A DNA stretch of 43,655 nt, taken from positions 1 to 43,655 of the forward strand of contig WWBZ02000019.1 of NCBI GenBank assembly GCA_011503125.2. Reading direction: 5' to 3'. Positions within the stretch are counted from its first letter, which is position 1. Every line of letters begins with the position of its first letter. The position numbers and the translations under genes are program-made. Shown here piece after piece: positions 8,887 to 19,572 of the stretch. This stretch comes from Botryosphaeria dothidea. Its lineage: Eukaryota > Ascomycota > Dothideomycetes > Botryosphaeriales > Botryosphaeriaceae. Under the pieces are notes generated by a model. It saw only the letters and a list, made by a program, of their open reading frames with translations, had not been told where the DNA came from and made no database searches.

Positions 8887-9364
8887 TGTAACGAGCGGGC
8901 CTCTACCTCTAAGGATCCAAACACCAAAGAGGGTGGAAACCTGTCGAGGGTTTTCCTTGAGTGGGTACAAGAAGAGGTACGTGAGGAACGAGTAGACGAC
9001 TGAAGACTGAGCACTGCGTGCGAAGGCCTTGTTACTAACAATTGGTGCTGAATTGTTATTGAAGTTGACCACGAAGGTCAAAGCTATCTAGAGAGCGTGG
9101 TTTATATACGTAGGAGAGTTCTATACAATCTATGTGCTCAATAGGCGGGTTGCGCTCAATGGCGCGTAGTCTTCTGAGCGAGCTGTTGTGATTGAGCAGG
9201 ATGGCTCAGTAGGTGGGGCCCGCTCAGGCAGCCTTGGCAATCTGAGCGGGTGGGTCTAGTTGAGCGCGAGGTCACGTGACCTCGGATCTTTATGACCCCG
9301 ACTTCTGTTGTTCCGGCGGGGCTGATCCCTAACTTCCTCAACCTGTGGAGGCTGCGCCGTAACA
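8887..9364 (-). repeat. 5' LTR of the intact chromovirus
   Basis: This 478-bp LTR carries the element's promoter and the start of its transcript. It is identical by eye to the left LTR, so insertion is recent. By the predicted transcript start (~9072), U3 is about 290 bp and R-U5 about 186 bp. Confidence 0.95.
9101..9108 (-). promoter_or_regulatory. TATA box of the chromovirus promoter
   Basis: The minus strand reads TATATAAA at 9108-9101. The sequence complementary to the primer-binding site begins at 9072, 29 nt after the end of the box. This is the right distance for it to be the transcript start. Confidence 0.7.
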
Positions 9365-9962
9365 GCTACGAGATAAAGCTCGCGGCGCCTAATAGAAGGA
9401 AGATAGGTAATACCTACGAAATATAGCACGTATACTCTATCGCTACGGGACCGTAATATAGTATAAGAACACGCTATACTAGATTCCCTAGGGCAAGTAT
9501 AATATACCGATCTTCTAGTACCGGGTTAAGAAAAATTAGATTTACTAGAGACGCCGTATACGGCGCGGCTAGTAGACTTAGTAGAAGAACGCTATCTTCT
9601 TCTTAGAGAAATAAAACGAATATATTAGCTAAGAACTAATAAAAGTACGGGTATTCTACGTCTTTCCCGCTAACGAAGATATTTAGCCTATAACGCCGGC
9701 TATCTATAGAATCTATAACGTATCTAAGAATCTACGCTATATATCGTTAAAAAACTAGACGGCTCTATAAATATAGAATATTCGTAGAGGCCGTAACCTA
9801 GATTCCTTAATTAGGTTTTATATATATTAAACGATATATACGCTTTAGGAAAAGTACTTAGGATACTAGTAACTATTTACGAAAGAACTATAATAGTAAT
9901 ACTTAATAGCGGAGTAGAGGGTAACTTTATTAGCTATATCTTCGCTACTAAAAGTAATATTA
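9365..9962 (+). pseudogene. RIPed gag C-terminus and protease start of the old chromovirus
   Basis: The old gag frame resumes right after the intact insertion. At about 9435-9530 the translation reads YRYGTV and then Y.VKKN, matching CQYGTA and YQVRKD near the C-terminus of the intact Gag. The protease core appears at about 9890-9940 as ILNSGVEGNFI, against ILIDTGSSGNFI in the intact pol. The catalytic DTG has become NSG, so it is dead. The frame is interrupted at 9962 by the Fot1-like transposon. Confidence 0.8.
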
Positions 9963-10024
9963 ACGTAGTTTATTAGCGAGCCGCGTATATTAGCGACCCG
10001 CGTACTTTTTCTTAGCGTAACTAC
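9963..10024. repeat. Terminal inverted repeat, left, of the Fot1-like element
   Basis: Inverted partner of 12322-12383. Identity over the first ~49 bp despite heavy RIP elsewhere in the element is notable. Confidence 0.9.
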
Positions 10025-10299
10025 TCTTTACCCGAATTACGTAGCTAATATCTCTTAAATTAATTAAAATTAGTCGGAACTATAAATACCGGACATTACT
10101 TCTTCGACCTAGTATATTTATATATTATATCCGGGCTCGCCGTAGATACCGTATCGCCGTATAGTCGCCGGCCTTCCTCCGCCGCCATCCCGATTTTCGC
10201 GCCTATCGCGCGCTATCTATTTCTTACTATTTCTTTAAGCTAAAATATCTCGTATATCTTTAGTAGTTAATATACCTCCTTTACGGATACGTGTTTTCT

Positions 10300-12270
10300 T
10301 AGCCCTCCGGCGCTTACTAAGTACTTTATTTACTTTTTAAAGCGCGCGGTTCTCCTCGGTTAAAAGAGTTACCGTATAGACTATTTTCTCTAAACTCTTT
10401 ACTATTTACTTAATAACGGAAAAAATAGGCGTCGGGGAGCTTCCTTAATAACTATTAATCCGAGATATAACTAACTTAGATTACGAAATAGTCTCGGTCG
10501 GGTTATATAGCGTCTAGAAGACCTAAAGGTCGGCGTTAGCGTTAGAAGTACGCGCGGGTATTAGCGTCCGTAATTTAATATCTAACTTAGAAATAACGGC
10601 TTATAGATTAAATAGAATAAGTCTAGCACTCCGAAAAGCGCCGGTAATATTTTTCTTAGTTATTATAATATTATATATTCGAATCTTAGACCGCTTACCT
10701 ACTCGTAGTATATACGTCCTACGTTAAAAGTATACGTATCCGCGTTCTTCCTAGCGGTAATAAGGGGGAAAATCTATAAATAGTTAGGGTGGGCTATAAG
10801 TAGTATATACGTCCTACTATAAAAGTATACGTATCTACGTTCTCTCTAGCGGTAATAAGAAGAAGAAGAGCTAGCTAGGCGCTTCTAAAAATAAATTTTA
10901 AGAGCGCTTTACTAGCGCTTATAAATAGATAAGCCGGAACTTCTTACGGCTTAGTCTTAAGATTTATAGTTACCTCTCTCTATAGTTCCTCTCTCTTAGC
11001 TACTCTTTCTACTTTAGATACCGCTACTAATATATAGAAAAAACTATACTAAATAGAGTATCTATAGATACTACTATTATAGATAGAGAAGATTTTTACC
11101 CGGGCTATTCTAAGAAAGTAGCTACGGTTTTTTCTTCTATATACTCTTATAGATAGCTATAGCTATATAGACTCTTCGGGGAGCTAAATTAGCTTAAAAT
11201 TAAATTTATCTATCTATCTATTTATAATATTATATACTACGCGAAATACTAAGAAGAACTCGATCTTAGTAATATAGTTAATATACGCGCGGATAAATAG
11301 CCCGATTTCCTTTTCGTATACTCTTTTTAACGCGCTAAAGAAGCCGACGTTAAGCGGTTAGATTAAGTAGAACGAATAGGAAGGTAGGTAGATAGTAATA
11401 ATATTATATACCTTATAGAATTCCTTAAATTCGACTAATTAGTAGCTCTCGTACTTATCGAGTACTAGTATCTAGTAACTATCCTTTATACGCGCCGTAG
11501 TATACTTCTCGAAGTACTTAATCTAATCTAGATCTATATCGTTATCGGTCTACCCGTTAGAGGTCGGTTTAACCGGCTAGAAGTTAGAAAGACTACTCTT
11601 AGTATACTAGTTAGTAAGATAGCACCGGCCTTAAACTAGTAAAAACGGAAGGACGTTAAAGCCGTTACCGCTAATATAGATAATCGCGGTCGCCTATTCT
11701 TAATTACTAGGCTAAATTACCTTATTTTTTCTACGTTGATTAGCCCGGGTAATAACTATAGTAGAGTAGACTATATCTATTATAAAGCCGGTCTCGTCGA
11801 AATTATATAAATCGTAGTTCTAGATATTATATTTAGCCCGTATATTCGAGAATAGAGCGAACTATTCGCTTATAAGCTAAGAATCTTTATAAAGGGCTCG
11901 CTAGAAGTCGTAGGCGCGAGAAAAACGCGTACGTAGCTCTTCTCGTCGCTTAATAAAGCGGTTTAGCTAGAGCTTTCCGACGCGTCGCGCGCTCCGCGAC
12001 GCGAGGATATAGTCCGCTATTACGCGTACGTCTTCGATTAAGAGTAGGAATCCTCGTAAATCTAAGTCTAAGATATATTAGACGATTATATTCTTCTCGA
12101 TCTTAGCTAAATTCTAAGTAGCGGGCCGGGAATCGGCTTTAGGGGTTCTACCGTTTATTCTATCGCGGAGTATTAATTCGGGCACGTTATAGATCTTTAC
12201 CGCGGCGCGGCGGCTTAATTTTCGAGAGATTCGGATAGCTTCGATAGCTAAGATAATTCGTACTTTAGTT
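10300..12270 (-). pseudogene. RIPed pogo/Fot1 transposase (HTH + DDE)
   Basis: The minus-strand translation gives a helix-turn-helix region (about 12245-12090; VPELILRDRINGR), a CENP-B-like second HTH (about 12060-11900; RRVGKL, NRFIKRREELRTR) and the DDE domain. NFDETGF holds the first catalytic Asp (codon 11798-11796). LVLDKYES holds the second (around 11457). The expected LQPLDVGCF motif now reads LNVGFF, so the third Asp has become Asn (about 11351-11349) by a TpG to TpA change. Many stops come from CAG and TGG codons. It is inactive; its boundaries are approximate. Confidence 0.85.
10705..10859. repeat. Direct repeat, 95-bp period, in the Fot1-like element
   Basis: A ~61-bp sequence beginning GTAGTATATACGTCCTAC occurs at 10705 and again at 10800. 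The copies differ mainly by RIP-type transitions. It lies in the transposase C-terminal or 3' region. Confidence 0.7.
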
Positions 12271-12321
12271 ATTTAAATTCGTATACTTAGCTATAGAGAA
12301 AACGCGTATAGAAGATAAAAA

Positions 12322-12383
12322 ATAGTTACGCTAAGGAAAAGTACGCGGGTCGCTAATATACGCGGCTCGCTAATAAACTACGT
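12322..12383. repeat. Terminal inverted repeat, right, of the Fot1-like element
   Basis: Reverse complement of 9963-10024, followed by the TA target duplication at 12384-12385. Confidence 0.9.
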
Positions 12384-14113
12384 TAGTCTAATAAGAAAGA
12401 ACCGACTATATCTACTACGAACGGTAGACGGATTAGCCTCCTTCTACGATAAGAGATAGATATAAATTAAGACTAAACCCGTAAAGCTTACTATCGGGAA
12501 ATATATAAAGAAGATTATATTAGACGTAACCTCTATACTAGGGTATAATATTATTCTAGAAATCCCGTAGTTTAAAGCCTACGAACCTTATATTAAATAG
12601 AAAGAAAGAACCGTTACCTTTCTAAATAAGAAATACGCTAAATATCTAGCTACCGCTAGAAGAATATCTACGGATAAGAGTAGCTAGAGCTAAAGCTAGA
12701 AGTTAGAAAACTAGAGCTAGAAACGCTAGAGCCGCTAAAGTTATAACGACCCCGTAGACGTTAAAGAAATCTTCTACGTAGTAGTCTAACGTATAAGACG
12801 CTAAGAAGAAAAAATATATACGCTCTATCTAAAGCTAAGTAGAAAAATCGAGTAGAAAATTATAGCACGAATAAGACGGGGCCTCTATTTAGAGAATAAT
12901 AATATTCTAAAGCTAGTCGGAGAAGACTACCCCTAGAGGACTAATTAGAAGTATTACGGTCGCCTAATAAGGGGAAAACCTATACTTATAGATATTACGA
13001 TAAGCGAGAAAATATATAGGAAACTCGGCGGTATTATAAGGCCTAATATTAATAAATTAGTACTAATACCGGAATTAGAAACGGTATCTTAAGAGTTTTA
13101 GAAATATCTACGAATCTTCTAAGAAAGAGGTAAAGAATAACTACTAGAGTATAAACCTTAGAATTACGAAATTCCTCTTATACTAGGAGCGTAGCCCGCG
13201 TTTAAGCCTATCTACTCTCTATTAGAGAAGAAACTCGAGGCTCTAAAGAAATATATCGATAAGAACTTAGAACGAGGATATATACGGCCGTTATTATTAC
13301 TAGCTAGCTATTCTATTCTATTCGTTCTAAAAAAGAATAGTAAACTACGACTCTACGTAGACTACCGTTAGCTAAACGATATTACGATTAAGAATCGGTA
13401 CTCGCTTCTAAGAATAAACGAGCTATAGGATAAGTTCTAAACCGTAAAGTACTTTACGAAGTTCGACCTTAGAGAAGAATATTATCTAGTTCGTATAAAA
13501 GAAGAAGAAGAATAGAAAACCGTATTTAGAATACGCCTAGAGTACTTCGAGTATATAGTTATATCTTTTAGGCTTACTAACGCCCTAGATACGTTCTAGA
13601 GCCTAGTTAACGATATCTTACGCCCGTATCTAGACGTGTTTTATACGGTCTATCTAGACGATATTATTATTTACTTAGATACGCTCGAGAAGTATACTAA
13701 GTATATCTATAAGGTTCTTAAGGTACTCGAAGAACGAGATCTCTAGATCGTACCGGAGAAATACGAATAGTATATATAGAAAATAGAATTCCTTAAATTT
13801 ATTATTACTCCTAGATATATTAGTATAGACGATAAAAAGCTCGATACGATTAGAGAATAGCCCGCACCTACGTTAGTAAAGAACGTATAATCCTTCTTAG
13901 AATTTACTAACTTTTACCGAAAGTTTATTCTAAACTACGTAAAGATATTAGCGCTACTTTTAGACCTAATAAAAAAGAAGTACGGGTTTTATTAGAGAGA
14001 AAGATAGTAAATCGCCTTCGACTCGCTTAAGCGAATATTTATAGAAGCGCCGGTTCTAGGTATTTATAACTCTAACCTACTAATTACGGTAGAAACCGAC
14101 GCTTTAAACTACG
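12384..14113 (+). pseudogene. RIPed pol (protease end, linker, RT, start of RNase H) of the old chromovirus
   Basis: The pol frame continues after the Fot1-like insertion. LGYNIILEIP (about 12535-12570) matches the protease end LGMPW region. From about 13140 the RT is readable: KPIYSL, KNLERGYIRP, YVDYRQLNDITIKNRY, then FTKLDLRE and a YLDD box (about 13650). The segment ends at VETDALNY (about 14090-14113), the first catalytic Asp region of RNase H (VETDASGF in the intact pol), where the RIPed LTR element begins. Both CpA and TpG are depleted here. Confidence 0.88.
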
Positions 14114-14574
14114 TATAACGAGCGGGCCTCTATCTCTAAGAATCTAAATACTAAAGAGGGTAGAAACCTATCGAAGGGTTTTCCTTAAGTAGATATAAGA
14201 AGAGGTACGTAAGAAACGAGTAGACGACTAAAGACTAAGTACTATATACGAAGGCCTTATTACTAATAGAGTCTAAATTCTATTATAAAGTTAACTACGG
14301 AGGGTTAAATACTAGCTAGGGAGTAAAGCTATATATACTATAGAGAGTATATATAATTTAGTAGTACCGTCTTTTAAGAGTATCGCTAAGCGTATCGTTT
14401 CTTAAGGATATACGTTAGTATACCGTTTATTAAGGGTATAGGTAGGTTATACGTAATAACTTACGTAGTAGAGTCCGTAATCTCGTAACCTCGGTTTTAT
14501 AAGACTTCCGACTTCTCGCTATTTCGTCGGAGTTAATCCGTAATTCTCTAACCTAAGAAGGCTATACCGTAATA
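14114..14574 (-). repeat. 3' LTR of the RIPed chromovirus
   Basis: 461 bp, TATAACG to GTAATA, the RIPed forms of TGTAACG and GTAACA. It pairs with 21499-21960. Its outer ~150 bp match the intact LTR closely; the centre is divergent. Confidence 0.9.
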
Positions 14575-14675
14575 CTATCTCTCTCTTTAAAGATCTTCGG
14601 CCCGGAGATTCTTCCGTTTCTTTAGTATATCTTCCTATAGGTTATTAGCTTATTTCTTCCTTATAAGTTTCCGCG

Positions 14676-15395
14676 ATACCTCCGAAAAAGCGTGTTGCTA
14701 AAGATTTCGCTATTAACCTTCGTCCTCGTAAGGTAAATAGAGTTATTCTTCGTCGCTAGGAGCTACTAGACGAGATTTTCTTTCGGGATATCGAGATAAT
14801 TTCTTATACGAATTATCTAGAGCACGAATTGGAGTGCGTAGCGTTATAAGAGAACCTATCTATTTATACTGCCTATTTAGGAGCTCGTCGGATAGAGTAT
14901 AATGTCGTAGTTCGGGGTGTTTCGCGTTGTAAGTTCTTTCTCTTTCTTTTTATATTTATACCTAACCGGCCCTAGTAGATTCTTTAGAGCGGGAATAGGC
15001 TCGTCTTACCGCGGAGGAGGACGTAACGTTAGAGAAGCTTCTTCGCCTACGTAAGTAGTAGCGTTTTCTTTAGTCGCGTCGTTCCCGTATAATTCGCGAA
15101 GGTTTCGAGTCGCTAGAGGAGCTTAAGAGGGCTAAGGCTTCCGGGTTACCTAGGGGTCCTTCTAACCCTAAGACCTCTAAGGATCCGTTCTTATTAGAGC
15201 GGCCACGTTACGAGTTAGTAGGTCCTACTATACCGTAGTCGGCTAAGTCTACCGCGTCTACCGGCGAGCCTACGGCTAATACGAAGTCTCCGCGTTCTTC
15301 TAAGCTTATAAATTCTACTCGTTTATCTTCTTTTCTTAAGAGTTTCCCGTCGTTCTCGTTCGGAGACGACCTCGTTTCCGTAGGAGGTTAGGATT
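14676..15395 (+). pseudogene. RIPed antisense ORF (six-cysteine plus coiled coil)
   Basis: This is the counterpart of the intact ORF at 1927-2910. The start codon is now ATA. The Cys motif (about 14810-14905) reads YTNY, LEHELEC, IYTAY and RRIEY. Restoring Tyr to Cys, as RIP implies, gives C-x2-C-x6-C-x9-C-x2-C-x7-C, one residue different from the intact ORF. A clear intron follows (14929-14975). An Arg/Leu/Glu coiled coil comes next, then a tail aligned with the intact protein (ERPRYELVG against KRPRHETVG; STGEPTANTKSP against SAGEPVAGAKSP). A one-base insertion breaks the frame near 15330. The shared organisation shows the ORF predates the split of the two subfamilies. Confidence 0.78.
14929..14975 (+). 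other. 47-nt intron in the RIPed antisense ORF
   Basis: It has a perfect GTAAGT donor at 14929, a pyrimidine-rich body, a CTAAC branch site (14962-14966) and a CTAG acceptor ending at 14975. It sits just after the Cys motif, as in the intact copy. Its length is not a multiple of three. Confidence 0.75.
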
Positions 15396-18300
15396 TTAAC
15401 GATAGAATTCTATAACGAGATCTAGATATATATCGTTCTTAGGTACCTATTAGTTATCCTTATTTCCGTATTCTTTCTATTTAATAAGATATTTAAGCTA
15501 ATATCCGAATCTTTTATAGTCTAAGATCTTCTTAACTAGGTATTCGTCTTTTTTAGTATCTAGATTTTCTAAGATTATTTCTTTTAGAGTTTCTAGAATT
15601 ATAGCGTTTTCTAGTACTAGTTCGAGTAATACCACGTAAAAGATAGAATTTATTCGTATCGTTACTAGTAATTTAAGTCGATACGTAACGTTTCCGAGTT
15701 TTTCTAAAATTTCGAATAGACCGGTTTTCTTAAAATCTAATTTGTCGCTTAGTCGCTTCGATTTAATATTTTTTATAAGAAGGTATACTTTATCCCTCTT
15801 CTTAAGGTTTAGTACCGCCTAGTACCGTCTATTATAATATTTAGATATTATAATTCGTACGTACTCGAGGTTAAGACTAATAGCTTTATATAGTTCTTTT
15901 AGCTAGTCGGCTTTAAGAATATCTTACTAGGCTAATTTTCGACTTAGAATAGCTTCTCTATACGTATCTAGTTCGAATCTATAGTTAGTAAAGAACGGAG
16001 ATACGTTAGTTAACTCTTATTTAGCGCTATTATAGGCGAACTATACTATAGATAGCTATATAGCCTAATCGTTCTATAGATAGTTAACGAAATAGCGGAG
16101 GTACTATTCGAGAGTCCGGTTTATCCGTTCTATCTAACCGTTCGTTTACGGGTATACGGTTATAGAGAGTTTATTCTTAGCCCTAAGTTAACGTATAAGC
16201 GTTTACTAAAATTTAGAACGTATTAGCTTATCTCTATCCGAAACTAGTTCTTCCGGTATTTCGTAATCCGCGAAGATATATCGGAGAAACGTATAGGCTA
16301 GCTATTCTATATTCGACGCCTCGAGGTAGAGTAAGAAGTAAGCGTACTTCGTAAGTCTATCGATAAAGACTAGGATTAAGTCGTACTTAACTCCGGTAAG
16401 TAAGTCTCTCGACTATAGTAGCTTCGTAATAAAGTCTAGCGTAACTAATTACTATAGTTATTCTAGAACTTCTAGGGGTTATAGTTATTCGTACGAAGCG
16501 TATATCGCGGCTTTACTTCTAATATAAAGGTTATATTACGAGACTATACGCTAGACTATCTTCCGTAACCCTAGAAAGTAGAAGTTTCGTATAATTCTTT
16601 CGGTTATTCTATCGATGCCCTAATATCTATACGCGGGTACTTCGTATATATTCTTAACTAGTACTTCTCGTAGTCTTGCCGGAATATAGATTAATTCTTT
16701 AAAGAGAAGCGTTCCTTCTCTATCTCGAGCGATACGCGGGTCGTCCTTAAGCGCTAAAAGTTTCTACGCGAAGAAGTCCTATACGTATACTTCTTAGATC
16801 GTCTAATACTATAGGTTTAACTTAATACGAAGTATTAGAAAAGACGGTCTAATAAGAGTAAGCGATCCGTCGCTATCTACTACGAACACTATAGAATACG
16901 GCTCGATTCGTTCTTCTATATAGTCTATCCTTCTACTAAGCGCGTTAGCGGCGGCGTTATCTATATCTTTTCTATATATAATCTTAAAATCGTAGGAGGC
17001 TATTTCTTTAGACTAGCGAATCTATTATCGGTTTAGCTCCTTAATCGTAGTAAAGCGCGTAAGGTTTTAATAATCGTAATATACTACTATCTAATAGCTA
17101 GCTCCTTTAAGATAGTATCTCTATTACTTAAATACTAAGACGATAGCTAAGAGCTTCTTATCGTAAGTATCGTAGTTAAGCTCTACTAATATAAACTTCC
17201 TAGAGTAAAACGCGATTAGGTACTATCTATCTTAATTATTAGACTAGCTAAGATATACTCTAAGGGCGAATTCTAACGTATTAGTTTCTACTTCGATAGG
17301 TTTATCGGGATCGTATATCCCTAGAACCGGTACTTTATAAAATATTCGTTTAAGCGATTCGAAGGCTTATTACTAATCGTCTTTCTATTTAAAGCTATAC
17401 TTCTTTCGAGTAAGTCGCGTTAAAGGTTTCGTAACCTTTAAATAGTTCTAGATAAACTTTCGATAGAAGTTCGCGAATCTAAGGAAAGACTAAACTTTCT
17501 TAATCGTCTTAGGTACTAGCTATTCTCTAATAGAATCTAGTTTCGAGTCGTCTATACCGACGTAACCTAGGGTAATAATAAGCCTAAGAATTCTATTCTT
17601 TAAACGTATTATTCGTATTTCTTAAGTACGATAGATAGATTCTTTACCTAGAGAGCTTCTAGGACCTTTCTAATATACTTCTTATAATTCTTAAGAATCT
17701 CTAAAAAGATAAGAATATCGTCGAGGTAAGCTAAGTAGAAGATATCTAAGTATTCGCGTAGCGTATCGTTAACGAGATTTTAGAAGGTTACTAGCGCGTT
17801 AGTAAGCCCGAATAGTATAATCGTATACTCGTAGAGTCCTAGCCTCGTTCTAAAGGCTATCTTCTATTCTTCTTCTTCTTTAATCCTAACTAGGTAATAT
17901 CCTTCTCGGAGGTCTAGCTTCGTAAAGTACTTTACTTTCTCTAACTTATCCTAGAGCTCGTTAATACGTAGGAGCGGATAGCGGTTCTTAATCGTAATAT
18001 CGTTAAGTTATCGGTAGTCGATATAGAGGCGTAATTTACTATTTTTCTTTAGGACGAAAAGAATTAAATATTCGGCTAATAACGTTAAAGGCCGAATATA
18101 TCCGCGTTCGAGGTTTTTCTCGATATATTCCCTTAAAGCCTCTATTTCCTTTACTAATAAGAAGTAGATAGGCTTATAAGCTAGCTTCGTGCTTAGCTTA
18201 AGCGGAATTTCGTAGTCCTATAGTTAGTACTTTAGTAAATCTTCTTTTCCTCTTTCTTAGTAAACGGCTCTTAAGTCCTAGTATTCGCTAGGTACCGTTT

Positions 18301-19558
18301 CTATTTCCGGTATTAGAGGTTCTTCGTATAGATTATTCTATATCTCTAAACTACCGTATTATCCTCTTCTAATTCTCGCGGGATCGTCTCCTCTAATAGG
18401 AGTAGGACTATTCCTATCTTTAAGCCTTTCCCGTACGGCCTTAGCTAGTACTCTCTATTATACCGCCTATAAGGGTTTAATATATATAAGGTAGACCTAC
18501 TGGCCTTGGCGTCTTATACGCTTAAATACCTCTCCGGAGATTATCTAGACGTCGATCTAAGGTTCTACGGCTGCTAATTACTTACGCGAAGCCTTACTCT
18601 TAGCCTTATACCTTTTCCTCGTAGTCCTTCGTAATATATACTATACTTATTTATCGGGAACGTTCGACTCGGTTAGTCTTACTCCGCTTAAGGTGCTATA
18701 TTTTACTAAGAAGGCGGCGTCTCGCACGCTACTATTCTAGTTTTATCTTATACTTTTCTTAAGGTTGCCGTTAATACTACCGTCGCTAGGCCTTACGCTA
18801 TTATTACCGTTAATACTACCGTTACTAGGCCTTACGCTATCGTAGCTAGAGTCGTATCTTAAGTCGGGGGTATCGTTTCGCTTAGTAGAGCTTATTTTTA
18901 TAATAGGATTATATTTTACCGAGGAGGCTTCGCTACTTACGTCGTAGTCTTAGTACTAACTTATACTACTATCGGAGTCGCCTATATAGTTACTATATTT
19001 AGGCCTTATATTAGCTACTTTCTATATTAATATCGATAGAAGCTTTCGAAGAATATCTAATAATCTATTCTTCTTCTATAATTCTTATTTTCGTAGAAGG
19101 TTCTTAAGCTTCTCTCGAAAGATAATAGAGTCTTCTTCTCCGAAGTCGAAGATAGGTTTCTATATCCGGATCTAGGGTATACCTAAAATAATATCGTGCC
19201 TAGGAATACGTTAGACGTTAAGGAAAATTCGTTCTTAATAGTTCTCTATCTAGAGGGTTACTTCCTCCGTTTCTATCTTTACCTAGCCTTCTCCGTAGAC
19301 TACCTAGAATCCGTCGAATCTATTAAGAGGATACGGCTCCTATTTCTTGCGGTACGGGATATTTATCTTCTATATAAGCTCGTTATAGATAAAATTTCCG
19401 CTTAATTCTATATCGATTAGAATTCTAGTAGATACTCCGTTAAGTATTCCCTATATCTTAAACTATTTTTATAGATTTAGTCCGGTAAGAGTTTCCGTTT
19501 TCGATATACGTAATACTATATAAAGGGACCTAGACTATAGCCCCTAGGTTAGTCCTAT
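15323..19558 (-). pseudogene. RIPed pol of the 14114-21960 element
   Basis: Collinear with pol at 2710-6945 and nearly the same length, with stops from CAG, CGA and TGG codons and many C-to-Y or D-to-N type changes. The order chromodomain (about 15400-15560), integrase, RNase H, RT and protease can be followed right to left along the plus strand. The plus-strand frame at 19196-19405 is only a shadow of this gene. Dead. Confidence 0.9.
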
Positions 19559-19572
19559 TACCGTAGGGCCGT

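Larger units (their letters stand above)
1352..9364 (-). mobile_element. Intact Ty3/gypsy chromovirus, 8013 bp, not RIPed
   Basis: This is a complete LTR retrotransposon transcribed on the minus strand. It has two 478-bp LTRs that look identical base for base, TG...CA termini, a 5-bp target duplication (GCTAC), a primer-binding site, a polypurine tract, gag, and pol linked by a -1 frameshift signal. The pol order PR-RT-RH-IN-chromodomain makes it a chromovirus, and the self-priming layout suggests the Tf1/sushi group. It also carries an antisense ORF (1927-2910) between the end of pol and the 3' LTR. It keeps normal CpA and TpG content while its flanks are heavily RIPed, so it inserted after the last RIP episode. 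It sits in the gag of an older related element on the opposite strand. All essential parts look undamaged, so it may be active. Confidence 0.96.
9963..12383 (-). mobile_element. RIPed Fot1/pogo-type DNA transposon, 2421 bp
   Basis: The ends are inverted repeats starting ACGTAGTTTATTAGCGAGCC. They match perfectly for about 49 bp and continue with one mismatch to about 62 bp (9963-10024 and 12322-12383). TA dinucleotides at 9961-9962 and 12384-12385 are the target duplication of the Tc1-mariner superfamily. The old pol frame reads through precisely once the element is removed. A degraded transposase occupies the minus strand. Confidence 0.93.
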
